DNA of 64,000 bases from Bacteroidales bacterium (GTDB taxonomy: Bacteria; Bacteroidota; Bacteroidia; Bacteroidales; Muribaculaceae), in contig CAJTFH010000008.1 of NCBI GenBank assembly GCA_910575545.1, forward strand, positions 38,109 to 102,108, written 5' to 3'. This document shows, piece by piece, positions 28,192 through 36,347 of the stretch; position 1 is the first letter of the stretch; every line of letters starts with the position of its first letter. The translations under genes were made by a program, and so were the position numbers. The notes beneath the pieces were generated by a model that saw nothing but the letters and a program-made list of their open reading frames with translations, was not told the origin of the DNA and ran no database searches.

Positions 28192-28230
28192 AATTCCGTT
28201 TTGGCCGACGGGGATATAATTCAAAGAAAC

Positions 28231-29826
28231 ATGAATACAAAATTAAAAAACATTCTCCTGTGTTACGCATCAGGAATGGGAATAAAAAGCATCAGCAGTG
28301 CTTTTGACATCTCCCGGAACACGGTGCGACGCTACGTGAGGATGTATCAGGACAGCGGTATCCCCGCTGAGAAGCTGCCGTCGCTGAGCGACGCGCGGCT
28401 ACAGGAACTGTTCGCCATACCCGGAGCGAGGGAGCGTCAGCCGTCAGAACGGCAGATCAGGCTCGAAGCCCTATTGCCTGAATATGCGGCCAGGCTTTCC
28501 CGCAGGGGCATGACTGTCAAGAAACTCTATGAAGAGTACCGTGCCGTACATCCCGATGGATACCTCAAGGCATCATTCGGAATGAAGCTAAGGCAGTTCA
28601 TGCTGCAGACCAACGCCATTGGTCATGTCGAGCACCGCGCCGGAGACCAGATGTATATCGATTTTGCCGGAAACCGACTGGAGATAGTTGACGAAGCAAC
28701 AGCGGAGGCGCGGAAAGTCGAGGTGTTTGTCGCGCTACTTCCGTGCAGTCATTACACATACTGCGAGGCCGTGTGGTCGCAGAAGAAGGAGGACCTCATC
28801 AAGGCGTGCGAGAACGCCATCCATTTTTATGGAGGGGCTCCGTGTGCGATTGTGCCGGACAACCTGAAGTCCGCCGTCACGCGCAGCGACCGCAACGAAC
28901 CGGTAATCAATGCTGACTTCGAGGCTTTCGCCGACCATTACGGCTGTGCCGTAGTACCGGCCCGCGTGCGCCATCCCAAGGACAAGGCTCTGGTGGAAAA
29001 TGCGGTAAAACTGATGTATCGGTCAGTATATGTAGACCTTGAGGGGATGGTGTTCCATAATCTGGAATCGCTCAACGAAGCCATTCTTAAATCCGTTGCG
29101 GCATTCAACGCCCGGAATCTTACCCGCCGCAAGGAATCACGCCGTCAACTCTTCGAGGCTGTCGAAAAGGACAGTCTGCATCCATTGCCGACAAACCGCT
29201 ATCAGATGAGACAGCGGGCTGTCGCCACAGTCCGGCGTAACAGTTACGTCACCCTCAACAAACATCATTACAGTGTGCCTGTGCAATATGTCGGCAAACG
29301 TGTGGAGATAGTCTATGATGCTGAAACAATCGATATCTTTCATGGCTTCACCCATGTGACCACACATCACCGCAACGACACTCCTTACGAATATACCACC
29401 AAGCCGTCACACAACCTGCCGGGGCGCAAAGGGAGCTGCGAGAGTGACATTGAAGAACTGCTTTCACGCGCGGCTCAGATTGACAATATCGTAGTACACT
29501 ATTTGCGGACGGTCATCGAAGACAGACGCTATCCGGAACTCGCCTTCAGGGCATGCCGAGGCATCATGAAACTGGAGAAAAAGTATGGACAGGAACGACT
29601 TGTATCAGGTTGTGCCGCGGCCATGGATGCGCGCCTCTACAGTGTCAGCGACATGGTTGACATCCTTGAGTCCGGGGCCGACGCGGATTATCTGCCGGGG
29701 GCTGATGCCGACGGCAACGAACGTCTGACACCGGCCTACTGCAATATACGCGGTAAAGAATATTTTGCCGCCAGCATCAAACAATCAACCAATAACGACA
29801 ACGTACAGAATGGAAACAAACGATAA
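28231..29826 (+). CDS. istA: IS21 family transposase IstA
   Basis: DDE transposase of the IS21 element, 531 residues. N-terminal helix-turn-helix (GMGIKSISSAFDISRNTVRRYVRMY) at 15-40; RNase-H-like core with Asp in DQMYIDFAGNRLEI, the second Asp in CAIVPDNLKSAV, and Glu in HPKDKALVENAVKLMYR. The C-terminal part has LNKHHYSVPVQYVGKRVEI, usual for IstA. ATG 28231 is chosen as the first ATG after the predicted promoter. The end overlaps istB by 17 bp. Confidence 0.95.
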   Translation: MNTKLKNILLCYASGMGIKSISSAFDISRNTVRRYVRMYQDSGIPAEKLPSLSDARLQELFAIPGARERQPSERQIRLEALLPEYAARLSRRGMTVKKLYEEYRAVHPDGYLKASFGMKLRQFMLQTNAIGHVEHRAGDQMYIDFAGNRLEIVDEATAEARKVEVFVALLPCSHYTYCEAVWSQKKEDLIKACENAIHFYGGAPCAIVPDNLKSAVTRSDRNEPVINADFEAFADHYGCAVVPARVRHPKDKALVENAVKLMYRSVYVDLEGMVFHNLESLNEAILKSVAAFNARNLTRRKESRRQLFEAVEKDSLHPLPTNRYQMRQRAVATVRRNSYVTLNKHHYSVPVQYVGKRVEIVYDAETIDIFHGFTHVTTHHRNDTPYEYTTKPSHNLPGRKGSCESDIEELLSRAAQIDNIVVHYLRTVIEDRRYPELAFRACRGIMKLEKKYGQERLVSGCAAAMDARLYSVSDMVDILESGADADYLPGADADGNERLTPAYCNIRGKEYFAASIKQSTNNDNVQNGNKR

Positions 29827-30595
29827 GACGACACCCATAACTCCTGAAAAGGACCGAAACACCATCTCTATGGACCTCATGCACCGCATGCGCCTGCACG
29901 GCATGGCGGCCGCGTTCACCGAAAGCCTCCAGTCCACTCTTGCAGAGATAATGACACCAGACAGCTTTCTGAACTGGTTGCTCTCCAGGGAATGGGACTA
30001 CCGGGCTGCACGCAATATCGAGCGGCTGGTGAAAAATGCAAACTTCCGATATGGCGACGCTTCAATGGCACAGATAGACTACACCCTGCCGCGTGGCCTC
30101 GACAGCAACCAGATGGAGCGTCTTGCCTCGCTTGATTTTGTCCGCAAGGGAGACAACCTGTTCATAACCGGTTGTTCCGGCACTGGGAAAAGTTATCTGG
30201 CAACAGCATTGGGTTACGAGGCCTGCAAGGCCGGAATGCGAGTCCTTTACGCAAACGCCTCAAAACTCATGGGCACCCTGAAAATCGCAAAAAACGAGGG
30301 CACAATCGAGACCGAGTTGAAAAAACTCGAAAAAACTCAACTCCTGATACTCGATGACCTTTTCCTTGTTCCACTCGACGCAAAGGAACGCGCCCATCTG
30401 ACGGAAATCATCGAAGACCGTCACGGACGCAAGTCAATCATCGTAACATCCCAGCTTCCCGAACTGGACTGGTACGATGCGATCGGTGACTCGACTGTGG
30501 CCGATGCCATACTCGACCGCATTGTCCACACCGCCCACCGCATCACCCTTACCGGTGAAAGTGTCCGCAAGCTCAAAGCCTTCAAAAACAGATAA
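29810..30595 (+). CDS. istB: IS21 family helper ATPase IstB
   Basis: AAA+ ATPase (261 residues) that assembles on target DNA and stimulates IstA. Walker A in TGCSGTGKSYLATALG, Walker B in QLLILDDLFLVPLD, sensor region IIVTSQLP, then DAILDRIVHTAHRITLTGESVRK. ATG 29810 overlaps the istA end, as is normal for translational coupling. Intact, so the element may still be mobile. Confidence 0.95.
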   Translation: METNDKTTPITPEKDRNTISMDLMHRMRLHGMAAAFTESLQSTLAEIMTPDSFLNWLLSREWDYRAARNIERLVKNANFRYGDASMAQIDYTLPRGLDSNQMERLASLDFVRKGDNLFITGCSGTGKSYLATALGYEACKAGMRVLYANASKLMGTLKIAKNEGTIETELKKLEKTQLLILDDLFLVPLDAKERAHLTEIIEDRHGRKSIIVTSQLPELDWYDAIGDSTVADAILDRIVHTAHRITLTGESVRKLKAFKNR

Positions 30596-30678
30596 ACCAA
30601 AATAAAACTGACCCCGTCGGCCAATCTCTAAGGGGGTCAAAAATAAAATATTTTCAGGGGGCAAATCGACCTTAGCCA

Positions 30679-30706
30679 AAGGGGTCATCCGACCCTGGGT
30701 TTTCCA
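30679..30706. repeat. Right terminal inverted repeat of IS21 element
   Basis: 28 bp, perfect complement of 28054-28081; ends GGGTTTTCCA. Confidence 0.9.
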
Positions 30707-30823
30707 TACTTTGACAAAAGTGCCGGAATGTCTGCAATCCGTTCCCTCGGAAGCTCCCTCTGGGAGCAGGAGAAATGCAATCACAATCGGCGCAAAATAT
30801 TGAAAAGCAACCCAATAACCCCT
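30707..30823. other. Unassigned stretch downstream of IS21
   Basis: No recognised gene. One plus-strand frame is open from the IS boundary to a TAA near 30845, but it overlaps the hairpin at 30824 and matches nothing I know. It does not continue manA, so the flank on this side of the element was replaced. Confidence 0.3.
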
Positions 30824-30866
30824 AAAAAGGGAGCAAATTCAGTGTAAAATTTCTTGCTCCCTTTTT
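30824..30866. terminator. Strong bidirectional terminator-like hairpin
   Basis: AAAAAGGGAGCAA (30824-30836) pairs perfectly with TTGCTCCCTTTTT (30854-30866). The A/T runs on both sides suit termination in both directions. The preceding AATAACCCCTAAA is also found before the hairpin at 18472. Confidence 0.7.
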
Positions 30867-30919
30867 GCACACCGGATATTGCCGTATATTGCGCCGATTT
30901 GGGGTAGGAGGCAAAAAGC

Positions 30920-30954
30920 AAAACCTCTGAAAATCGTTGATTTTCAGAGGTTTT
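30920..30954 (-). terminator. Terminator of tRNA-Lys
   Basis: AAAACCTCTGAAAATC (30920-30935) pairs perfectly with GATTTTCAGAGGTTTT (30939-30954), a 16-bp stem with a 3-nt loop. On the minus strand it lies 24 bp after the tRNA 3' end and ends in a T-run. Confidence 0.8.
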
Positions 30955-30977
30955 CTTCGATTTGATAAATCTTATCG

Positions 30978-31050
30978 TGATCCGCCTGGGGCTCGAACCC
31001 AGGACCCCAACATTAAAAGTGTTGTGCTCTACCAGCTGAGCTAGCGAATC
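30978..31050 (-). tRNA. tRNA-Lys (anticodon TTT)
   Basis: A 73-nt cloverleaf on the minus strand. Acceptor stem GATTCGC pairs with GCGGATC (one T-G pair), discriminator A; D-arm GCTCAGCTGGTAGAGC; anticodon loop CTTTTAA giving TTT; T-arm CCTGGGTTCGAGCCCCAGG. CCA is not encoded. It has its own promoter and terminator. Confidence 0.97.
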
Positions 31051-31091
31051 ATGGCTTTGGAAGCCCCATGGGCTTTTCCCTAAAAGCGATG

Positions 31092-31123
31092 CAAAGTTAT
31101 GAAGTTTTTTTCAAATAGCCAAA
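31092..31123 (-). promoter_or_regulatory. Promoter of tRNA-Lys
   Basis: Minus-strand -7 box TAACTTTG (31092-31099) and -33 box TTTG (31120-31123) separated by 20 bp. Start predicted near 31085, about 35 nt before the mature tRNA. Confidence 0.75.
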
Positions 31124-31174
31124 TATTGGGAGTCTTTTTTTATTTTGAAGAGTCAACAATAAAGTGCATGCAGG

Positions 31175-31604
31175 TTCAACTGGCAAGTGCAAAATCATCT
31201 AAACCGCCTTGAAGAACTCAACTTTTGGCGAGGAGAAATTCAGTTTTTCTCTGTGTCTGCGGTTGATTTTCGCCTGTACGCAGTCAAGCCCGGCCTGTTC
31301 AACCATTCTGAAGTCAGTCCCTTTGGGGAAATATTGGCGCAATAGTTCGTTTGCATTTTCCACCGCACCCTTTTGTCCCGAACAAAATGGATCTGCAAAA
31401 TACACTACAGAATCAAGCCTGAGAGCCAGCCACCTGTGACACATGAAATCGCTGTCGTTATCAGTAGCTATGGTCAGTATGTGCCATTTATATTTTCTGT
31501 GCTCGCCGTTGTTGCGTTGTAAGCCAGCAGAGGGGGCGACGGGCTTGGGAGGGCTTGCCCCCCTCCGAATACAGACCAAACTTCACCGAAGTTTTTGCAC
31601 TTCG
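31175..31604 (-). mobile_element. Miniature IS30-family derivative
   Basis: One end (31175-31195, TTCAACTGGCAAGTGCAAAAT) matches the IS30 end seen at 1024-1045. The other end has the complement of CGAAGTGCAAAAA at 31592-31604, like the left end of the element at 47-1047. Inside lie a GC-rich leader hairpin region (about 31515-31565) and only the C-terminal part of the transposase. The middle of the element is deleted, leaving about 430 bp. Confidence 0.65.
31199..31510 (-). pseudogene. C-terminal fragment of IS30 transposase
   Basis: Encodes WHILTIATDNDSDF (second catalytic Asp), VVYFADPFCSGQKGAVENAN (catalytic Glu), LLRQYFPKGTDF and a C-terminal KINRRHREKLNFSSPKV. The N-terminal helix-turn-helix and first catalytic Asp are missing. 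It is a relative of the transposase at 258-1041 but clearly not the same copy. Confidence 0.85.
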
Positions 31605-31642
31605 GTTTTAAAGCTACAGTCTTTTTTTATTTAAGAGCTTGT

Positions 31643-32316
31643 TTAAAAACGATTGTTAACAGAAGTGAGTTTTCGGAGAGTAATAACAACAGCTGCGACT
31701 ATGAGCATTTCGTTGGCTGATTCTGTCGTTTCCTCGTAATTCCTGCACAGTCTTCTGAAGTTTTCAAGCCATGCAAATGTTCTCTCCACGACCCATCTTT
31801 TCTTTGCCGGGACAAACTGACCGGAATAATTTGAATGTGTAATCTCTACGTCAATTCCAAAATCATGCCTGGCCTCCTCTATGAAATTACCGCGATAGCC
31901 TCTGTCGGCGTATATACGCCTTATCCAGGGAAATGCGACGACCAGCATTGCCACCAGAGCGTATGCGGATCTGGAATCATGAATATTGGCAGGAGTAGTG
32001 GATGCTTCCAGAATGTCACCGTCCTTGTCTGTTATTATATTGCGCTTCACGCCTTTGACTTTCCTGTTGCCGTCAATTACCTTTTGGGAACGCGGGAGGG
32101 CGGAACGGGAACTCCCACTGTCGACAGCTCCGATAGTGGGCTGTGGAGACTCGCCTCTTCTAAGCCTGACTTTCGCCACAAGTCCGTCCTCAAGTTCGGC
32201 AAAGGCATCCATCGCTCCCCGGCGTCTGAAATAGTAATAGACGGTCTGCCACTTGGGGTATTCTGCCGGAAGCAACCGCCATTGGCAGCCGCTTACATCG
32301 ATGTAAATTATTGCGT
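31643..32316 (-). pseudogene. IS5-family transposase lacking its N-terminus
   Basis: Open frame from the truncation near 32316 through ILDAIIYIDVSGCQWRLLPAEY, AVDSGSSRSA (first Asp), DGNRKVKGVKRNIITD, RRIYADRGYRGNFIEEA (second Asp) and RWVVERTFAWLENFRRLCRNYE (Glu) to a stop at 31643. This is the DDE core of an IS5/IS427-type enzyme. About 25 N-terminal residues and one end of the element are missing where it meets the acyltransferase gene. The other end is near 31630-31655 (GAGCTTGTTTAAAAACG). Confidence 0.8.
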
Positions 32317-32321
32317 CAAGT

Positions 32322-32885
32322 ATGAGGGGTTTCCTGCTCGGAGAGAACCACCTGTATCACAAATCCCCCGTCGACCCCGAAGGGGTGGCCGCCACCATAT
32401 CGGCACTGGCACACACAATCATCGGTTTCTGCTGCGGCGCGGTGGTCAGAAGCCGCAAAACGCTGGCCGACCGCACTGTGCGCCTCTTCGTCATCGGATT
32501 CACTCTGATGGCCGCGGGATTCATGCTGTCGGAATGGATGCCGCTGAACAAACGCATATGGTCGCCCACATTCGTGCTCGTCACAACCGGACTGGCATCA
32601 ATGCTCCTGGCAACCCTGCTCTATTTCATTGACATGCAGAACCACCGGAGGTGGAGCCGCTTCTTTGAATCATTCGGTGTGAACCCACTGTTTCTATATG
32701 TGGGCAGCGAGATTCTCGCAATCATCATCAGTGTTCTCAGCTGCAAACCGGCCATATATGCCGGATTCCTGACAATCTTCCCCGACCCATATACGGCTTC
32801 GGCTGCCTATGCCGTCAGCTTAATGCTGCTGATGGGCGTCATCGCCTATCCGCTCTACACCCGCCGCATCTACATAAAACTGTAA
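32322..32885 (+). pseudogene. C-terminal half of a DUF5009/heparan-glucosaminide-acetyltransferase-like membrane protein
   Basis: 187 codons remain: LLGENHLYHKSPVDPEG, then membrane helices (ISALAHTIIGFCCGAVV, LFVIGFTLMAAGFMLSEWMP, FVLVTTGLASMLLATLLYF, NPLFLYVGSEILAIIISVL and a last helix before YPLYTRRIYIKL). This is the C-terminal half of the roughly 370-residue integral membrane acyltransferase family (YeiB/NAGAT-like). The N-terminal half with its catalytic His is missing; the frame is cut at 32316-32330 by the IS5-type element. An ATG at 32322 exists by chance at the junction. The product would lack half of the fold. Confidence 0.75.
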
Positions 32886-32906
32886 TCGAAGTTCAGCACC
32901 TATTTA

Positions 32907-33014
32907 CATCCGGATGGAGAGGGTGTCGTCAGTAATCGCGAAGCGCTTTGCCTGGCAAAGAATAGTCCAGATGACAGAAGCCCTCAGGCGACGCCCCGGA
33001 TGAGCCATTATGAC
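32907..33014 (+). repeat. Diverged copy A of an interspersed palindromic repeat
   Basis: The left end CATCCGGATGGAGAGGGTG (32908-32926) and right end (about 32978-33014, with GATGAGCCATTATGAC) match the two copies at 47811-47984 and 57061-57234. The central part is different and has its own short hairpins. It lies between convergent genes, 3' of 32885 and of the DUF4294 gene. Confidence 0.75.
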
Positions 33015-33023
33015 CCACATTCT

Positions 33024-33725
33024 TTACAGCTCCCCTTGCTCCACAGCGATGCAGACCCGCTCTATGATAGCATCTTTCTCATCTTTCGAGGGACTGTAGG
33101 AACCCTTTAGGCTCACCCCGAACAGCCGGCCGAAACCCTGCCAGAAAGTGGCGCGGAATGAACCGAGAAAGGCTTTCAAGATCTCGTAGCCGCTCTGGTC
33201 GGTCTCACGCTGTATAAGCTTGACTAACATACGGGCCTGGTTGCGCGAGAATTTTTTCAACACCGGCTTGTATTGGTTGAAAACCGATGACTCCATCTCC
33301 TTGAGATACTGTTCCCGCTCCTGCTGTGTGGGAAAAGTCTCGATGTATTCATAGGTTTCGATAAGGGTCTCGCAGATGAGTTTGGCATAAGGGAGGGCTT
33401 TCTTCACATCGCGCACAGTGCGCCAGAAAAACTCTTTCTGCTTCTTGTTTTTGAACTTCATCGGGGGGTAGACGGTTATGTCGTTGAACACGAGCACCAG
33501 CACAGTATCGCCCTCCTCAGTCACTTTGTGGTATTTCCCCCGGAACACCGGCCGGCGACCGCTGCCGGGATTGTCGACCGTGTGCGCCCCTTCTCCCCCG
33601 GCACTCACCATCTCGGCGCCATAGTAGGCCTCCTTTTCAGCCTGTTCGAGCGTCAGCTCCCTGCCGCCGGCGGCAAAGACCGCCAACAGCGCCACAAATA
33701 CTGTTATGAGATATCGGATTGACAT
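33024..33725 (-). CDS. DUF4294 family exported protein
   Basis: A 233-residue protein with an N-terminal signal peptide (IRYLITVFVALLAVFAAGG). The DUF4294 core is visible as KVTEEGDTVLVLVFNDITVYPPMKFKNKKQ followed by FFWRTVRDVKKALPYAKLICETLIETYEYIET. A helical C-terminus rich in charged residues follows. The family is widespread in Bacteroidetes and has no known activity; it is expected in the periplasm. It lies 108 bp downstream of nadB on the same strand and may be co-transcribed. Confidence 0.85.
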   Translation of the reverse strand: MSIRYLITVFVALLAVFAAGGRELTLEQAEKEAYYGAEMVSAGGEGAHTVDNPGSGRRPVFRGKYHKVTEEGDTVLVLVFNDITVYPPMKFKNKKQKEFFWRTVRDVKKALPYAKLICETLIETYEYIETFPTQQEREQYLKEMESSVFNQYKPVLKKFSRNQARMLVKLIQRETDQSGYEILKAFLGSFRATFWQGFGRLFGVSLKGSYSPSKDEKDAIIERVCIAVEQGEL

Positions 33726-33833
33726 AATGGCTGCTATGGGAATACGAGGGTTTTAGATATAACGTTTTGTAGGCGTTAAAATTGCCCTATACCCATGCCT
33801 CAGCCCAAAGGCCAAGCCCGCGCCTGAAACGGA

Positions 33834-35399
33834 TCACTTCCTGGGCGGATAATCGATTGTGTAGTGAAGCCCGCGCGATTCCTTGCGCTCTTTAGCCTGG
33901 CGCATGATAAGATAGCCCACATTGATGATATTGCGTAGTTCGCAAATCTCACGCGACGCTTTCGAACATTTGAAGAGTTTCTCGGTCTCCTCATAAAGTA
34001 TGTCGAGGCGGTTCCACGCCCGGTCAAGGCGCAAATCCGACCGCACGATCCCCACATAAGTGCCCATTATCTGGTTCACTTCGCGGATGCTCTGAGTGAT
34101 GAGCACCATCTCTTCAGGGTGGCGGGTGCCTTCGTCGTTCCATTGCGGCACATCGGTGCGGAGAGCGTAGTGGCCGATTTGCTCCGAAGCATGGCGCGCG
34201 GCCGCATCAGCGTAGACAATGGCCTCAATCAGTGAATTCGACGCCAGACGGTTGCCGCCATGCAGTCCGGTGCAGGAGCATTCCCCAACAGCATACAGCC
34301 GTTTGATTGAAGACTCGCCGTTGGTGTCGACCTTTATGCCGCCGCAGAGATAGTGGGCAGCCGGAGCCACAGGGATATAATCCTTTGTAATATCGATGCC
34401 CAGCGAAAGACATTTCTGATAGATGTTGGGGAAATGGCGTTTGGTCTCCTCAGGGTCTTTATGGGTTACGTCGAGAAAAACATGGTCATCGCCGTTGAGC
34501 TTCATCTCGGAATCGATGGCGCGCGCCACCACATCACGCGGCGCAAGCTCCAGCCGCTCGTCATAGCGCTCCATGAACCGATCCCCTTTCAGGTTGCGCA
34601 ATATCCCGCCGTAGCCGCGCATCGCTTCTGTGATAAGGAACGAAGGCCTGTCGCCGGGATGGAACAGCGCCGTTGGGTGGAACTGGATAAACTCCATATC
34701 CTTCACCGTGCCTTTGGCGCGGTAAACCATAGCGATGCCGTCGCCGGTGGCCACCAACGGGTTGGTTGTTGTGAGGTAGACAGCGCCCGCACCGCCGGTG
34801 GCCATGAGGGTCACTTTCGACAGGAATGTGTCGACCACCCCCTGAGGGTTGAGCACATACGCCCCGTAACATGTTATGTCGGGGGTGCGACGCGTCACCA
34901 CCTTGCCCAGATGATGCTGGGTTATAATCTCTATGGCGAAATGGTTTTCGTAGATATCAATGCCCGGATTGCTTCTGACAGCTTCTATAAGGCTTTGCTG
35001 GATTTCATAGCCGGTGTTGTCGGCATGGTGGAGAATGCGGAATTCAGAATGCCCCCCTTCACGGTGAAGGTCGAATGTGCCATCATCCTTTTTGTCGAAA
35101 TCCACCCCCCACTCAATCAGCTGACGAATCTGCCCCGGAGCCTCTGTCACCACCTTCCTGACAGCTTCCGGGTCGGAGAGGTAGTCACCCGCCACCATGG
35201 TGTCGTGGATATGTTTGTCGAAGTCATCGACTTCAAGGTTTGTGACAGATGCCACCCCGCCCTGCGCCAATGCCGTATTCGCTTCATCAAGGGTTGTTTT
35301 GCAAATCAGCGCCACACGGCCTTTTTCTGCCACTTTCAGCGCGAAACTCATTCCGGCTATTCCGGAACCTATTACAAGAAAATCATATTCCTTTGTCAT
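33834..35399 (-). CDS. nadB: L-aspartate oxidase NadB
   Basis: FAD enzyme (521 residues) oxidising L-aspartate to iminoaspartate, the first step of de novo NAD synthesis, using O2 or fumarate as acceptor. N-terminal FAD site DFLVIGSGIAGMSFAL; ANTALAQGGVAS; HREGGHSEFRILHHADNTG; ATGGAGAVYLTTTNP; GDGIAMVYRAKGTVKDMEFIQFHPTAL; LITEAMRGYGGIL; APAAHYLCGGIKVDTNGESS; GLHGGNRLASNSLIEA. The C-terminal helical domain is complete. ATG 35399 is used because the FAD motif follows directly; an in-frame ATG 33 bp upstream is less likely. nadA and nadC are not in the window. A consensus promoter lies upstream at 35470-35501. Confidence 0.97.
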   Translation of the reverse strand: MTKEYDFLVIGSGIAGMSFALKVAEKGRVALICKTTLDEANTALAQGGVASVTNLEVDDFDKHIHDTMVAGDYLSDPEAVRKVVTEAPGQIRQLIEWGVDFDKKDDGTFDLHREGGHSEFRILHHADNTGYEIQQSLIEAVRSNPGIDIYENHFAIEIITQHHLGKVVTRRTPDITCYGAYVLNPQGVVDTFLSKVTLMATGGAGAVYLTTTNPLVATGDGIAMVYRAKGTVKDMEFIQFHPTALFHPGDRPSFLITEAMRGYGGILRNLKGDRFMERYDERLELAPRDVVARAIDSEMKLNGDDHVFLDVTHKDPEETKRHFPNIYQKCLSLGIDITKDYIPVAPAAHYLCGGIKVDTNGESSIKRLYAVGECSCTGLHGGNRLASNSLIEAIVYADAAARHASEQIGHYALRTDVPQWNDEGTRHPEEMVLITQSIREVNQIMGTYVGIVRSDLRLDRAWNRLDILYEETEKLFKCSKASREICELRNIINVGYLIMRQAKERKESRGLHYTIDYPPRK

Positions 35400-35469
35400 G
35401 GCTGTCGATAGGTTTTTGCCAACCCCTCCCATCCGGACGCAAAAAAACCTCAGGTATTCTGCTCCACCG

Positions 35470-35501
35470 CAAAGTTAGGTGATTCCACTGTATCTGCCAA
35501 A
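35470..35501 (-). promoter_or_regulatory. Promoter of nadB
   Basis: Minus-strand -7 box TAACTTTG (35470-35477) and -33 box TTTG (35498-35501), 20 bp apart, the same arrangement as at tRNA-Lys. Predicted leader of about 64 nt. Confidence 0.7.
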
Positions 35502-35539
35502 AAAACATTTTTTAATGGTGCGGGGTGCTGAAAAATAGC

Positions 35540-35547
35540 TAACTTTG
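35540..35547 (+). promoter_or_regulatory. Predicted -7 box for the ftsB-dapB-lepB gene group
   Basis: TAACTTTG on the plus strand, divergent from the nadB promoter. No TTTG at the -33 spacing. A start near 35554 places the ATG 35593 about 40 nt downstream and argues against the in-frame codons at 35545. Confidence 0.55.
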
Positions 35548-35592
35548 CAAGAACTCTCTCTCAATGTTGCCGTTAGAGACATTTTGCATACA

Positions 35593-35898
35593 ATGAAACA
35601 GAACCTTGCCGAATCACTGCGCTGGTGCAGACGCTACATAACGTTCCCGTTGGTTGTGGCGGTTGCTTTCATTGTTTTCGTGCTGTTTTTCAACGAGAAC
35701 TCTTATTCGCGAAGTGCCGCCCTGCAAGAGGAGATAGACCAGCTCGAAGCGGAAATCAAAGCCAACAACGACACAATGCACCATTACCGCGCACTCTATA
35801 TGAGCTTGAACACCGACCCGTCGACCCTGGAGCGCCTGGTGAGGGAGAAATACCACATGCAACGGGTTAACGAAGATGTGTATGTGATTACCGACTGA
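35593..35898 (+). CDS. FtsB/DivIC-like septum formation protein
   Basis: A 101-residue single-pass membrane protein of the cell-division complex. A short cytoplasmic N-terminus (MKQNLAESLRWCRRYI), one membrane helix (PLVVAVAFIVFVLFF), a periplasmic coiled coil (ALQEEIDQLEAEIKANNDTM) and the C-terminal ERLVREKYHMQRVNEDVYVI segment are diagnostic of FtsB/DivIC. It probably joins FtsL and FtsQ at the septum. First gene of a plus-strand group with spacing of 14 bp to the next. Confidence 0.9.
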   Translation: MKQNLAESLRWCRRYITFPLVVAVAFIVFVLFFNENSYSRSAALQEEIDQLEAEIKANNDTMHHYRALYMSLNTDPSTLERLVREKYHMQRVNEDVYVITD

Positions 35899-35912
35899 TT
35901 TTCAGCAAAACA

Positions 35913-36347
35913 ATGGAAAAAAAGAATTATACGCTCGATGAACTCGCCGGCCGCCAACAACCGGCATGGGCAGTAGTGATGGCCCTCATAGGGCTACTGG
36001 CAATAGCGGCCGGCACGTTGCTGCCGATTCTTAACGTGCAGCTGGAGCCGCAGGCCGTTGGCCAATGGTGGAAATATGTCTATGCCGCAGGTGCGGTTCT
36101 CTTCCTTGCAGGGAAGCTGATGTGCCCCTACACCGGCAAACACCCCCGCATCCGCCGCCTATACCGAATCGAATCATGGAGCGGGATTTTCTTCTGCGTC
36201 GCAGCCTTTTTCCTCTTCTACAACGGGGAATACACACGCGACAGCTGGGCTTTCACCCTTGCCGGAGGCGTGTTGCTGGTGTTCACTACCATAGCCATCC
36301 CCCGTGTTGTCAAAAAAGAACTTAAAAACAATTCAACTTCCCGCTGA
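35913..36347 (+). CDS. Conserved four-helix membrane protein, function unknown
   Basis: A 144-residue inner-membrane protein with four predicted helices: AVVMALIGLLAIAAGTLLPIL, WWKYVYAAGAVLFLAGKLMC, IFFCVAAFFLFYNGEY (shorter) and WAFTLAGGVLLVFTTIAIP. A charged tail (RVVKKELKNN) follows. No catalytic motif is seen. Its stop overlaps the dapB start (ATGA), so the two are translationally coupled. Proteins of this shape sit before dapB in many Bacteroidales, but no role is assigned. Confidence 0.8.
   Translation: MEKKNYTLDELAGRQQPAWAVVMALIGLLAIAAGTLLPILNVQLEPQAVGQWWKYVYAAGAVLFLAGKLMCPYTGKHPRIRRLYRIESWSGIFFCVAAFFLFYNGEYTRDSWAFTLAGGVLLVFTTIAIPRVVKKELKNNSTSR

Larger units (their letters stand above)
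28054..30706 (+). mobile_element. IS21-family insertion sequence (complete, IstA and IstB)
   Basis: A 2653-bp element beginning TGGAAAACCCAGGG and ending with the perfect complement. The terminal inverted repeats are 28 bp and exact (28054-28081 and 30679-30706), with the TG...CA ends typical of IS21. A second inverted block near the ends (GATTTGCCCCCT) fits the multiple terminal repeats of this family. It carries istA and istB in the usual order with overlap. The flanks do not show a matching 4-8 bp target duplication, so one side was probably rearranged after insertion. It interrupts the manA remnant. Confidence 0.95.

Noticed and set aside
28046..30714. Target-site duplication of the IS21 element
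   Set aside because: The flanks (CCACTGAC on the left, TACTTTGA on the right) do not match, so no duplication can be claimed.
35425..35452. Possible fourth copy of the repeat near the nadB start (CTCCCATCCGGACGCAAAAAA)
   Set aside because: Only about 20 bases resemble one end of the unit and the rest is absent; chance similarity cannot be excluded.
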